A stretch of 64,000 bases of DNA, taken from positions 248,001-312,000 of the forward strand of contig NZ_FZNP01000005.1 of NCBI RefSeq assembly GCF_900188105.1. The letters are read 5' to 3'. A model generated the notes under the pieces. The model was not told where the DNA came from. It worked only from the letters and a program-made list of their open reading frames with translations, and searched no databases. Shown here one piece after another: positions 8,434 to 17,012 of this stretch. The translations under genes were made by a program, and so were the position numbers. Each line of letters starts with the position of its first letter. Position 1 is the first letter of the stretch. This DNA is from Actinomadura mexicana. GTDB lineage: Bacteria > Actinomycetota > Actinomycetes > Streptosporangiales > Streptosporangiaceae.

Positions 8434-8478
8434 CTGGCGGGGTCGAGGTCCCCTGCTTTCCCGAGCCGGCCCCGCCAG
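8434..8478. terminator. inverted repeat between convergent genes, candidate bidirectional terminator
   Basis: CTGGCGGGG at 8434-8442 and its exact complement CCCCGCCAG at 8470-8478 could form a 9-bp stem with a 27-nt loop. It lies between the deacetylase stop (8364) and the end of the opposing molybdenum hydroxylase gene (8514). A smaller GGGCC-rich hairpin lies near 8393-8405. Confidence 0.45.
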
Positions 8479-8513
8479 CCCCGAACGGGCCAGGCCCCGG
8501 GAACGACCCGGCC

Positions 8514-10928
8514 TCAGGTGAGGTCGGCGCCCTCGCGGACGCGCAGCGACGGGTCGTCCGCGGCGCGCAACCGGAGCGTGTACAGGTCGTCCGGGGACAG
8601 CGGCATCGCGTCCACCCGGATCCCCTCCGCGTCCTCGACCGCCGACGCGATCACCGCCGACACCGGGATGACGCCGGCCTCCCCCGCGCCCTTGATGCCG
8701 AGCGGGTTCAGCGGCGACGGCGTCTCCAGATGGTCGGTCTCGATGCGCGGGACCTCCGTCGCGTACGGCATCAGGAAGTCCATGAACGAGGCGTTGAGCA
8801 GCTGCCCCGACTCGTCGTACACCATCCGCTCGTACAGCGCGCCGCCGACGCCCTGCGCGACGCCGCCGTGGATCTGGCCCTCCACCACCATCGGGTTGAT
8901 GAGCCGCCCGCAGTCGTGCACGACCGCGTACCGCAGGATCGCGACCTCGGCCGTGTCCGGGTCGACCTCCACGATCGCGGCGTGCGCGCCGGAGGCGAAC
9001 GTCGAGCGCACCGGCGAGTAGTAGTCGCGGCCCTCCAGGCCGGGCTCGTCCCCCGGCGCGACGGGCGGCTCGGTGACCGGGCGCCCCACCGCGAACTGCG
9101 TCGCCGCCGCGGCCTCCTCGTCGAACGCGTACCGCAGCGGGTTGGACAGCACCGCCACCGTCCGCAGCGGGACGGCCGCCGACCGGTCGCCGCGCACGTG
9201 CACCACCCCGCCGGTGATCTCCAGGTCCTCCGGGTCGGCCTCCAGGGCCTCCCCCGCGATGCGCAGCGCCTTGCCGCGGACCTTCCGGCACGCCAGCGCG
9301 ATCGCGTTGCCGCTCATCACCGCCGCGCGGGACGCGAACGTGCCGACCGCGTACCCGAACCGCCGGGTGTCGCCCGTCGTGACGTGCACGTCCTCGATGG
9401 GGACGCCCAGCTCGGCGGCGGCGATCTGCGCGAACACGGTCTCGTGGCCCTGGCCCTGCGAGGTGAGCCCGGTCGACACGTGCACCCGCCCCGCGGTGTC
9501 GATCTCGACGTGCCCGCCCTCGTAGGGGCCGACGCCCGTGCCCTCCACGTAGACGCCGAGGCCGATGCCGAGACGGCGCCCGCGGGACGCGGCGGCGGCG
9601 CGCTCGGCCTCGAAGCCGTCCCAGCCGACGAGCTCGCGGATCCTGCGGAGCAGCTCGGGGTAGTTCCCCGAGTCGTAGATCAGCGGGCGGCCGTCCTGGA
9701 ACGTCAGGCCCTGGTCGTAGGGGAACTCGTCCGGCTGGATCACGTTGGCGGCGCGCACGTCGGCGCGGTCGAGGCCGAGGTGGCGCGCGATGCGGTCCAT
9801 CGTGCGCTCCATGCAGAACACCCCCTGCGGGCGGCCCGCGCCCCGGTACGGGGTGACGATGAGGGTGGTGGTGTAGAGGCTGACGACCTCCGCCCGGTAC
9901 GCGCCGATCTTGTAGGGGCCGAGGAGCTGGGTGGAGGTGACGATCGGGATGATGATCCCGTACGGGGTGTAGGCGCCGTGGTCGTGCAGGATCCGCACGT
10001 CCAGGCCGAGGACGCGGCCCTCGCCGTCGAAGCCGACGCGCACGTCCTGCAGCTGCCCGCGCTCGTGCGCGGCGGAGACGAAGTGCTCGCGGCGGTCCTC
10101 GGTCCACTTGATCTCGCGGTCCAGCAGCCGCGCCGCCCACGGCACGAGGACCTCCTCCGGCCACGGGTGGACGATCTTCACGCCGAAGCCGCCGCCGACG
10201 TCCGGCGCGATCACCTCGACCTTGCCGTTCGGCAGCCCGAGCCGCGCCGCGATCGCCGCCCGCACGCTGGTGGAGGCCTGCGTGGAGGAGTACACGCGCA
10301 GCGACCCGTCGTCGGCGTCCCACCGCGCGTAGACGCCGCGGCCCTCCAGGGGCATGGACGCGCTGCGCTCGATGGAGAGCCGGAACTCCAGCACGTGCGG
10401 CGCGGCGTCGATCGCGGCGGCGGCGTCGCCGTTCTCCTGCACCAGGACGGCGCCCACGTTGCCGGGCACGTCGTCGTGGACCAGGTGCTCGGCGCACTCC
10501 GCCTTCTCGATGCCGACGACGGGAGGCAGCGGCTCGTACTCCACGCGGATGCGCTCGACGGCGTCCTCGGCCAGGTAGCGGTCCCGGGCCACGACCATCG
10601 CGACGGGCTCGCCGACGTGCCGGACGACGTCGCGGGCGAGCGGGTACCCGGTGCGGCCGTGGGTCAGCGCGGGGTGCGGGATGAGCAGCGGCAGCGGGTC
10701 CCCGACCTTCCCGGGCAGGTCCTCCCAGGTGTAGACGGCGACCAGGCCGTCGACGTCCAGCGCCTCCGACACGTCGACGTCGACGATCCGGGCGTGCGCG
10801 TGCGGAGAGCGCACGAACGCCGCCGCGAGCGCGTCCCGCCCGAGGTCGTCGAGGTAGCGGCCGCGGCCGGTGAGGAGCCTGGCGTCCTCGCGCCGCTCGA
10901 CCGGTTCACCGAAGACCCGGGTGCCCAT
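8514..10928 (-). CDS. molybdenum hydroxylase large subunit, xanthine dehydrogenase / CoxL family (not form I CODH)
   Basis: This 804-residue Mo-pterin-binding subunit has the usual plan: an N-terminal a/b hammerhead domain (RREDARLLTGRGRYLDDL from residue 12), a first Mo-binding domain with GGGFG at 245-249, and a second one. Near the C-terminus is the catalytic glutamate segment KGAGEAG. The loop that decides CO dehydrogenase activity reads PYRGAGR (360-366), not the AYxCSFR of true form I CO dehydrogenase. This is therefore a form II/xanthine dehydrogenase-like hydroxylase. With the upstream permease and PucR regulator, a purine or other N-heterocycle is the likely substrate. It is the last gene of permease-coxM-coxS-coxL, starting one base after the coxS stop. 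Confidence 0.9.
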   Translation of the reverse strand: MGTRVFGEPVERREDARLLTGRGRYLDDLGRDALAAAFVRSPHAHARIVDVDVSEALDVDGLVAVYTWEDLPGKVGDPLPLLIPHPALTHGRTGYPLARDVVRHVGEPVAMVVARDRYLAEDAVERIRVEYEPLPPVVGIEKAECAEHLVHDDVPGNVGAVLVQENGDAAAAIDAAPHVLEFRLSIERSASMPLEGRGVYARWDADDGSLRVYSSTQASTSVRAAIAARLGLPNGKVEVIAPDVGGGFGVKIVHPWPEEVLVPWAARLLDREIKWTEDRREHFVSAAHERGQLQDVRVGFDGEGRVLGLDVRILHDHGAYTPYGIIIPIVTSTQLLGPYKIGAYRAEVVSLYTTTLIVTPYRGAGRPQGVFCMERTMDRIARHLGLDRADVRAANVIQPDEFPYDQGLTFQDGRPLIYDSGNYPELLRRIRELVGWDGFEAERAAAASRGRRLGIGLGVYVEGTGVGPYEGGHVEIDTAGRVHVSTGLTSQGQGHETVFAQIAAAELGVPIEDVHVTTGDTRRFGYAVGTFASRAAVMSGNAIALACRKVRGKALRIAGEALEADPEDLEITGGVVHVRGDRSAAVPLRTVAVLSNPLRYAFDEEAAAATQFAVGRPVTEPPVAPGDEPGLEGRDYYSPVRSTFASGAHAAIVEVDPDTAEVAILRYAVVHDCGRLINPMVVEGQIHGGVAQGVGGALYERMVYDESGQLLNASFMDFLMPYATEVPRIETDHLETPSPLNPLGIKGAGEAGVIPVSAVIASAVEDAEGIRVDAMPLSPDDLYTLRLRAADDPSLRVREGADLT

Positions 10929-11549
10929 TCACGACTCCTCAGCTGTCTCGTCGCCGGGGGACGACCCCCAGCACCCCCCGGACCCGCTGTGTTCGTTGCG
11001 GGGGGACGACCCCCCGCACCCCCCGGACCCGCTGTGTTCGTTGCGGGGGGACGACCCCCCGCACCCCCCGGACCCGCTGAGCAGGTCGGCGGCGCGGTGC
11101 ACCGACTTGACGATGTTCTGGTAGCCGGTGCAGCGGCACAGGTTCCCCGAGATCCCCTCCAGGACCTGGTCCCGCGTCGGGCGCGGCGTCTCCCGCAGCA
11201 GCGCCGTGACGGTGCAGAGGAAGCCGGGCGTGCAGAACCCGCACTGGAGCCCGTGGCACTCGCGGAACGCGCGCTGCACCGGCGACGGCGTCCCGTCCGG
11301 CGCGGCGAGCCCCTCGACGGTGGTGACGTCGTGGCCCGCTGCGGTGACGGCGAACATCAGGCACGACCGCACCGGGTCCCCGTCCAGCAGGACGGTGCAG
11401 CAGCCGCAGACGCCGTGCTCGCAGCCGACGTGCGTGCCGGTGAGCCCGAGGTCGTGCCGCAGCAGGTCCGACAGCAGCCGCCGCGCCGGAACGCGGGCCG
11501 TGCGGTGCGTCCCGTTGACGGTCAGCGCGACCTCGAAGCTCTCGGCCAT
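10929..11549 (-). CDS. [2Fe-2S] small subunit of the molybdenum hydroxylase, with repeat-extended C-terminus
   Basis: This iron-sulfur subunit passes electrons from the Mo site to the FAD subunit. The plant-type cluster is held by C43, C48, C51 and C63, and the second by C103, C106, C138 and C140 (NLCRCTG). The family normally ends near residue 158, about where DLL is. Here 48 more residues follow, made of three 15-residue copies of GSGGCGGSSPRNEHS (the third ends differently). They are encoded by a 45-bp GC-only minisatellite and add three cysteines (163, 178, 193). It starts at ATG 11549, overlapping the FAD-subunit stop (ATGA), and abuts the large-subunit gene. Whether the tail folds or matters is unknown. 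Confidence 0.92.
   Translation of the reverse strand: MAESFEVALTVNGTHRTARVPARRLLSDLLRHDLGLTGTHVGCEHGVCGCCTVLLDGDPVRSCLMFAVTAAGHDVTTVEGLAAPDGTPSPVQRAFRECHGLQCGFCTPGFLCTVTALLRETPRPTRDQVLEGISGNLCRCTGYQNIVKSVHRAADLLSGSGGCGGSSPRNEHSGSGGCGGSSPRNEHSGSGGCWGSSPGDETAEES
10953..11087. repeat. 45-bp tandem minisatellite with a GC hairpin core, 3 copies, inside the CoxS 3' end
   Basis: Three units start at about 10953, 10998 and 11043. Copies 2 and 3 share the perfect 8-bp stem/4-nt loop core GCGGGGGGACGACCCCCCGC, then ACCCCCCGGACCCGCTG. Copy 1 has diverged in the core. The period is a multiple of three, so the reading frame of the 2Fe-2S subunit stays open. The same core occurs at 54214-54315 in another gene and another frame, so this is a dispersed repeat family rather than a gene-specific duplication. 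Confidence 0.9.
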
Positions 11550-12412
11550 CAGTCCCCCGCCCTCCGCAGCGCCTCGGCCGCGGCCGCGTTCAGGGCGCGC
11601 TCGGCCAGCACGCCGGTCAGGTGGCGCCGGTAGCCGGCGCCCGCGTGGATGTCGGGTTCGGGGTCGATCCGCTCCCGGACGTGCGCGGCCGCCGCCGCCC
11701 AGTCGCCGCGGGGCCCGGCGGCGCCGGTCAGGTCGAGGACGAGCGGCGTCGGCGCGATGCCGAGGAACCCCGCCCGCGCGGAGGCGACCCGCAGGTCCTC
11801 GTCGAGGCCGACGACGGCGGCGACGCCGCTGAGCGCGTAGTCGCCGTGCCGCCGCGCCGTCTCGGCGAACGCGGTGCCGGTGCGGGGCGGCGCGGCCGGG
11901 AAGAACGCCGAGACGGCCAGCTCGCCGGGTTCCAGCGCCGACTCCAGCGGCCCGCGGAAGAACGCGGCGGCCGGGATGGTGCGGCGGCCCCGCGCCGACG
12001 CCGCCTCGACCGTCCCGCCGAGGACGGCCAGCACCGCGGGCATCTCGGCGGCGGGGTCGGCGTGGGCGAGGCTGCCGACGACCGTCCCCCGGTTGCGGAT
12101 CACGGGGTGCGCGACGTGCCGGAGCGCCCGGCCGAGCAGCGGCTGCACGGCCGCCGCCTCCGCCGAGCGCTCCACCCGCGCGTGCCGGGCGAGCGCGCCG
12201 ACCCGCACGCCCTGGTCGCCGACGTGCAGCGTGTCCAGCTCCGCGACGCGGTTGATGTCGACGAGGTCCGACGGCGCGGCCAGCCGCATGTTCAGCAGCG
12301 GGATGAGGCTCTGCCCGCCCGCCAGGACCTTCCCGCCGGGCGCGGCGGCCAGCGCGTCCAGGGCCCCGCCGAGCGTGCCCGGCGCGTGGTACCCGAACGG
12401 AGGTGGTTTCAC
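11549..12412 (-). CDS. FAD-binding subunit of the molybdenum hydroxylase (CoxM type)
   Basis: This 287-residue flavoprotein subunit receives electrons from the 2Fe-2S subunit. It shows the FAD-binding loop AGGQSLIPLLNMRL (residues about 31-44), the second FAD motif RNRGTVVGSLAHADPAAE near residue 110, and a C-terminal CO_deh_flav_C domain (FLGIAPTP onward). It starts with GTG at 12412, 12 bp after the permease stop, and overlaps the next gene by ATGA, so permease, FAD, Fe-S and Mo subunits form one operon. The order M-S-L matches Cox/Xdh operons. Confidence 0.9.
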   Translation of the reverse strand: MKPPPFGYHAPGTLGGALDALAAAPGGKVLAGGQSLIPLLNMRLAAPSDLVDINRVAELDTLHVGDQGVRVGALARHARVERSAEAAAVQPLLGRALRHVAHPVIRNRGTVVGSLAHADPAAEMPAVLAVLGGTVEAASARGRRTIPAAAFFRGPLESALEPGELAVSAFFPAAPPRTGTAFAETARRHGDYALSGVAAVVGLDEDLRVASARAGFLGIAPTPLVLDLTGAAGPRGDWAAAAAHVRERIDPEPDIHAGAGYRRHLTGVLAERALNAAAAEALRRAGD

Positions 12413-12424
12413 CGCGCCGCTCCG

Positions 12425-13903
12425 TCAGCTCGCATCGTTCCTCGGTGTACCCGCTTCGGGCGGCTCGTGCCCGGAGTGCCTGACGGGGCCGCCGATCTCC
12501 TCCTCCGCCGGGGCGATGACCCCGCCGCCGGTGTCCTCCGGACGGCGCAGCACGTTCAGGACGTGGTACCCGACCAGGACGGCGATGGTGCCGAGCGCGA
12601 TGCCCTGGAGCGGGAAGTCGTCGGTGACCTGCAGTGTCACGTTCCCGATCGCCAGGATGATCGCGGCCGCCACCGGGACGAGGTTGACCGGGTCGGCGAA
12701 GTCGACCCGGTTCTCGATCCAGATCTTCGCGCCGAGCAGCCCGATCATCCCGTAGAGGACGACGGTGATGCCGCCGAGGACGCCGCCCGGCGTCGCGGCG
12801 ACGAGGGCCCCGAACTTCGGGCACAGCCCGAACAGGACCGCCACGACGGCGGCGACGAAGTAGGCGGCCGTGGAGTAGATCCGGGTCGCGGCCATGACGC
12901 CGATGTTCTCGGCGTAGGTGGTGGTGGGCGAGCCGCCCACCGCGGTGGCGAGGGCGGTGCCGACGCCGTCCGCGGCGATGGCCCGGCCGAGGACCGGGTC
13001 CAGGTCGTCGTGCGTCATCGCCGCGACGGCCTTGACGTGCCCGGTGTTCTCCGCGATCAGCGCGATGACGGCGGGCAGCGCCAGCAGGATCGCCGAGGTC
13101 TTGAAGTCCGGGGCGTGCAGGTCGGGGAACCCGAACCAGTCGGCGGCCCTGACGTTCGTGAAGTTCACCCGCTCGTGCGGGAACGCGGTGGCGATGCAGT
13201 AGGGGCCCTCGGCCGCGCACGGCCTGCCCGCCCCGTCCAGCAGGTTCTGGCCCGGCAGCACGGAGGTGATCTTGCCCGCGGCGGCGTCGAGGAGCCACGA
13301 CAGGACGAAGCCGAACACCAGCGCCAGCAGGATCGTGATCCGCGCCCAGAACCCCCGCAGCAGCACCGCGCAGAGCACCGCGAACGCCAGCGTCGCCAGC
13401 GCCGTCCACTGGTCCTGCGGCCAGTACACGGTGGCGACGACCGGGGCCAGGTTGAATCCGATCAGCATCACCACGGCGCCGGTGACCACCGGGGGGAACA
13501 CCTTGTGGATGACCTCGCCGCCCACGACGTGGATGAGCACGCCGACCGCCGCGAGCACCAGGCCCGCGACGAAGATCGCTCCGGTGACGGTGGCGCTGTC
13601 GCCGCCCGCCGCGCGGATCGCCGCGACTGCGCCGACGAACGAGGCGCTCGTCCCGAGGTAGCTCGGCACCCGGCCGCCCACGATCAGCAGGAACAGGATC
13701 GTCGCGATCCCGGACATCATGATCGCCAGGTTCGGGTCCAGGCCCATCACGACCGGGAACACGAACGTCGCCCCGAACATCGCGACCACGTGCTGGGCGC
13801 CGATGCCCGCGGTCCGCGGCCACGACAGCCGCTCGTCCGGCCTCACGACCTCCCCGGGCGGCGGCGTCCGCCCGTCCCCGTGCAGCTTCCAGCCGATCAC
13901 CAT
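12425..13903 (-). CDS. NCS2 family uracil/xanthine permease
   Basis: This 492-residue multi-pass membrane transporter of the nucleobase:cation symporter-2 family brings uracil, xanthine or urate into the cell. Family signs are QHVVAMFGATFVFPVVMG near residue 38, a YLGTSASFVGAV segment, and LIAENTGHVKAV plus ATAVGGSPTTTYAENIGVMA in the substrate-binding half. It has about twelve to fourteen hydrophobic helices and a charged C-terminal tail (EETGGG-like region). An AGGAGG Shine-Dalgarno lies 8 nt before the ATG at 13903. It is the first gene of the hydroxylase operon, so its substrate is probably the hydroxylase substrate. A 12-bp palindrome lies upstream. Confidence 0.9.
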   Translation of the reverse strand: MVIGWKLHGDGRTPPPGEVVRPDERLSWPRTAGIGAQHVVAMFGATFVFPVVMGLDPNLAIMMSGIATILFLLIVGGRVPSYLGTSASFVGAVAAIRAAGGDSATVTGAIFVAGLVLAAVGVLIHVVGGEVIHKVFPPVVTGAVVMLIGFNLAPVVATVYWPQDQWTALATLAFAVLCAVLLRGFWARITILLALVFGFVLSWLLDAAAGKITSVLPGQNLLDGAGRPCAAEGPYCIATAFPHERVNFTNVRAADWFGFPDLHAPDFKTSAILLALPAVIALIAENTGHVKAVAAMTHDDLDPVLGRAIAADGVGTALATAVGGSPTTTYAENIGVMAATRIYSTAAYFVAAVVAVLFGLCPKFGALVAATPGGVLGGITVVLYGMIGLLGAKIWIENRVDFADPVNLVPVAAAIILAIGNVTLQVTDDFPLQGIALGTIAVLVGYHVLNVLRRPEDTGGGVIAPAEEEIGGPVRHSGHEPPEAGTPRNDAS

Positions 13904-13957
13904 CGGGGGTCCTCCTGCTCAGCCGGCCGCGTTCGCGCGGGCCTGTCATGCGGGCAA

Positions 13958-13969
13958 GGTAGATCTACC
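13958..13969. promoter_or_regulatory. perfect 12-bp palindrome GGTAGATCTACC upstream of the permease operon
   Basis: The palindrome lies 55 bp upstream of the permease ATG, in the 212-bp gap (13904-14115) between that start and the end of pucR. The rest of the gap is GC-rich and I see no gene in it. A regulator such as the adjacent PucR could bind here, but its recognition sequence in this organism is not known to me. Confidence 0.4.
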
Positions 13970-14115
13970 CTGTCGGGCGGGCATCGGCGACATCTGCCAA
14001 ACCCCGCGCCCAGGATTGGGAGGACCGGCCGGTGCGCCGGCGGGCCGATCCGGTCGGCGGCCCTCCGGGCGTTCCGGTGCGGCGTCCCGGGGCGACCGGG
14101 ACGGCGGGACTACCC

Positions 14116-15879
14116 TCAGATACCCCGCATGCGCAGGACGTGAAGGGCGAGGGTGAGGTTGAGTCGCAGATGGGCGTCCTCGGTGAACGCTCCGAGCATC
14201 CTTTCCAGCTTCCCTATGCGGTACCGCAGGGTGTTGTAGTGGAAGTGCAGCCGGCGCGCCGTCTCGGCGACGTTGAGGTTCGTCTCCAGCAGCACCTGGA
14301 GGGTGCGGCGCAGGTCCACCAGCTCCGGCTCGTCGTCGGCGGCGAGGTCGCCCAGCGTCTCGCGGACGAACGCGTGCAGCTCCTCGGGGTCGGAGACGAG
14401 GCTCAGCAGCCGGTACACGCCGAGCTGGTCGAAGTGCGCCCGCGCGCCCGCGCCGTTGAGCTGGCGCCCGACCCGCACGGCCTTCACCGCCTGCTCGTAG
14501 GCCTCGGGCAGCGCGGCCGGCGACGCCACCGTCCGGCTGATGCCGGTGGAGAACGTCCGCCGCACCGGCAGGTGCTCGGCGAAGATCGACGAAGCCTCCT
14601 TGACCATCGCCTGGACCGGGCCCGCCGTCCACTCGGCGGGGTCGTCGCCCTCGGCGCCGACGATCGCCACGACCTCGTGGGCGAAGCTCGCGACGGCCGC
14701 GCCCCGGTCGTGCCGCCGGACGGCCGTCGCCCACGCGGCGGCGAGCCGCTCCTGCGCGGCCCGCTCCTCGGCGCCGCGGACACCGCGCGGACCTCCGTCG
14801 GGCTCGGCCGCCTTGCCGCGGCCCTTCCCCTCGGCCTCCTGGGCCACGGCTCCGCGCGGGCGCCCGTCCAGTTCGGCGACGACCACCATCATCGGGCGGT
14901 CCAGGTCCCAGCCGAACCCGCCGCAGTGCGCGACGACCCGGTCGTCGCCGCCCGCGCGCCCCGCGAGGATGTCGCGCAGGAAGTCGGCGCGGTACTTGCT
15001 CTCCACGGCCGCGACGGCCTGCTGCTTGGTCACCACGAGCGCGGCGACGGTCGCGGCGCGCTCCAGGATGCCGAGGTCGGTGCCGCGCAGGGTGCCGCCG
15101 GGGCTGAACGCGACGATCCGGCCGTGGTCGAAGCCGCCCGCCATCACGGGCACGACCAGGTGGTCGCCGGTGCCGTGCGCGCCGATGATGCCGCAGCCGC
15201 CGCGGCCGCACGCCGCCTGCCGGCCCGCGTCGAAGGCCCGCATCGCCTGGACGTGCTCGTCGGGACCGGCGCCCGCGAGCACCCGCTGCTCGCCGTCCAG
15301 CACCACGACCGCCACGTCCAGCAGCGTCGCGACCTCGTCGACGACCTCCTGGAGGCCGCCGCCGCACAGCACGATCTGGACGAGCGCCCGGTGCACCTCC
15401 TCGGTGCGGGCGAGGACGGCCGCCTGCCGGTTCAAGATGTCGGTCAGCACCTGGTTCAGGATGTCGTCGAAGCCGACGTCGTTCGGGAGCAGGATCAGGG
15501 GGAAGCCGCGCCGGTCCGCCTGCGCGATCATCTCGGCGGGCAGCGAGTCCAGGTAGCGGCCGAGCTTGATGGCCAGCGCGGCCAGGCCGCGCTCGTCCAG
15601 GTCGGACACCAGGTTGTCGAGCGACTGGGGGGTGTTGCGGAGGGGGTAGCCGGTGGTCAGCAGCAGTTCGTTCGGTTTGACCCACGACAGGATGTCGGGG
15701 ACCTCCATCACGTTCAGCCGCTGGACGACGCGTTCGAGTCCGGCTCGTCCGGCGATGAGGCGGGCGCCGTTCAGGGTGCTGACGCCGAGGACCTCGCCGA
15801 CCGAGAGGCCGTAGGTCAGTGTTCCGGTACTCGCGAGCCTGAGGGCCGGTGGGCCCGGGTCCGCAGTGGTGTAACTCAT
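14116..15879 (-). CDS. pucR: PucR family transcriptional regulator
   Basis: This 587-residue regulator has an N-terminal PucR domain (LSVGEVLGVSTLNGARLIAG, then ILSWVKPNELLLTTGYPL) and a GAF-like central domain. The C-terminal PucR helix-turn-helix domain ends LLETNLNVAETARRLHFHYN, followed by TLRYRIGKLERMLG. PucR proteins control purine catabolism genes, and the neighbours fit: a xanthine-type permease and hydroxylase on one side, the oxamate carbamoyltransferase set on the other. I chose ATG 15879 because GAGGTGA lies about 9 nt upstream; GTG 15891 or ATG 15912 in the same frame are possible. A region at about residues 365-395 is an inserted charged/glycine-rich stretch not usual in the family. 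Confidence 0.9.
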   Translation of the reverse strand: MSYTTADPGPPALRLASTGTLTYGLSVGEVLGVSTLNGARLIAGRAGLERVVQRLNVMEVPDILSWVKPNELLLTTGYPLRNTPQSLDNLVSDLDERGLAALAIKLGRYLDSLPAEMIAQADRRGFPLILLPNDVGFDDILNQVLTDILNRQAAVLARTEEVHRALVQIVLCGGGLQEVVDEVATLLDVAVVVLDGEQRVLAGAGPDEHVQAMRAFDAGRQAACGRGGCGIIGAHGTGDHLVVPVMAGGFDHGRIVAFSPGGTLRGTDLGILERAATVAALVVTKQQAVAAVESKYRADFLRDILAGRAGGDDRVVAHCGGFGWDLDRPMMVVVAELDGRPRGAVAQEAEGKGRGKAAEPDGGPRGVRGAEERAAQERLAAAWATAVRRHDRGAAVASFAHEVVAIVGAEGDDPAEWTAGPVQAMVKEASSIFAEHLPVRRTFSTGISRTVASPAALPEAYEQAVKAVRVGRQLNGAGARAHFDQLGVYRLLSLVSDPEELHAFVRETLGDLAADDEPELVDLRRTLQVLLETNLNVAETARRLHFHYNTLRYRIGKLERMLGAFTEDAHLRLNLTLALHVLRMRGI

Positions 15880-16091
15880 GCCAGGGGTCACCTCGCCTTT
15901 TGGTGCGTACATCGCCCGTGACGGCGTGATCGCTACCGGTTCCTGATCAACACTGACAACAAAGACGAACGATGACAACCATCCTTGGCAGAATTATCCA
16001 TACGTCCCATGCCGGGCCCGTTCTACCGTCATGCCGGAGGCCGGGCCGCCCGCACGCCGTGCGGCCGCCGACACCGGCCTCGGGAGGATCC
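15880..16091. promoter_or_regulatory. divergent promoter region of pucR and the DUF2877-fdrA-DUF1116 operon
   Basis: This is a 212-bp gap with a distinct AT-rich core at about 15940-16005 (TGATCAACACTGACAACAAA and AATTATCCATACG), unlike the flanking DNA. On the minus strand GGATAATT resembles a -10 element. No gene is seen. It probably carries both promoters and the PucR binding sites. The plus-strand gene has a clear GGGAGGATCC ribosome binding site at its end. Confidence 0.5.
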
Positions 16092-17012
16092 GTGACCGCT
16101 CTCGTCCGCGACCCGATCCGGCTCCCGGCCCGCCCCGCGGGACGGCCCCCCGCCGCCGGCGCCGCGAGCCTCGCGCTGCGGCCGCTGCTCGACCCGCCGC
16201 GCCGCCCGGCCCGCGTCATCGCGGTGTTCCCGGCCGCCCTGTACCTGGAGATGCGGGGAGGCCCCGAGCCGCGCGTGCTCGCCGTCGTCACCTCCGACGC
16301 GGGACGCCTGCCGAACGCGGTGGTGGTCGTCGCCACCCGCCGCGAGCACCCGTTCCGCTCCGTCCGCGAGGGCGCGGACGCGTTCGTCGGTGACGGCCGG
16401 ATCGAGGCGGAGGGCCTCACCGTGCGCGTGCGCCGCTGGTGGGACCCCTCGCCCGCGCTCGGGGGGCTGCGGCCGGACGCGCTCGCCGGGGGCGTGCGCG
16501 CCCTGGAGGCCGAGCTGACCGCGGCGGGGGCGCTCACCGCCGCCGGGCCGTCGGGCGGCGGCCTCGCCGGGCATCCCGACCCGGACGCGCTCGCCGCGGC
16601 CTGCGCCGCCGGAGACCTCGCGGGCGCCGTGGAGGCGGCCGAGCGGATCGTGGGCCTCGGCCCCGGGCTGACGCCGACCGGCGACGACATCCTGTGCGGC
16701 CTGCTGGTCGCGCTGCGGCTGGTCGGCGGCGCCGTCCGGCACGGCGGGGCGGTGCGGCTGGCCGACTGGCTCGGCGCGGCCGTCACCGCCGACGCGGGCA
16801 CCCGCACCACCGCGCTGGCCGCGACGCTGCTGCACTGCGCGGCGGCGGGCCACGCGGGCGCCGAGGTGGCCGCCGTCCTGCGCGGCGTCGCGGGCCACGA
16901 ACCGCCGCAGGCCGCCGTCCGCCGCCTGCTGGCGGTGGGCCACACCTCGGGCACGGACCTCGCGCACGGCGTCCTCGCCGGGTGCCGCGCCGCCCTCGGA
17001 GGGCGCGTATGA
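16092..17012 (+). CDS. DUF2877 protein, AllH/YlbF-like subunit of an oxamate carbamoyltransferase
   Basis: This 306-residue protein has the DUF2877 signature in its second half: GLGPGLTPTGDDILCGLLVAL (about residues 194-214), then RTTALAATLL and GHTSGTDLAHGVLAG near the end. In E. coli the equivalent YlbF works with FdrA and YlbE, a set recently assigned to oxamate carbamoyltransferase in allantoin breakdown (AllH, AllF, AllG). All three families are adjacent here in the order H-F-G. The GTG at 16092 follows a strong GGGAGGATCC site; an ATG at 15972 in the same frame would add a poor N-terminus. It overlaps fdrA as ATGA. Confidence 0.82.
   Translation: MTALVRDPIRLPARPAGRPPAAGAASLALRPLLDPPRRPARVIAVFPAALYLEMRGGPEPRVLAVVTSDAGRLPNAVVVVATRREHPFRSVREGADAFVGDGRIEAEGLTVRVRRWWDPSPALGGLRPDALAGGVRALEAELTAAGALTAAGPSGGGLAGHPDPDALAAACAAGDLAGAVEAAERIVGLGPGLTPTGDDILCGLLVALRLVGGAVRHGGAVRLADWLGAAVTADAGTRTTALAATLLHCAAAGHAGAEVAAVLRGVAGHEPPQAAVRRLLAVGHTSGTDLAHGVLAGCRAALGGRV

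Noticed and set aside
10953-11087. CRISPR-like array
   Set aside because: Units are contiguous without unique spacers and are translated as part of CoxS.
8514-12412. Carbon monoxide dehydrogenase (form I)
   Set aside because: The active-site loop is PYRGAGR rather than AYxCSFR.
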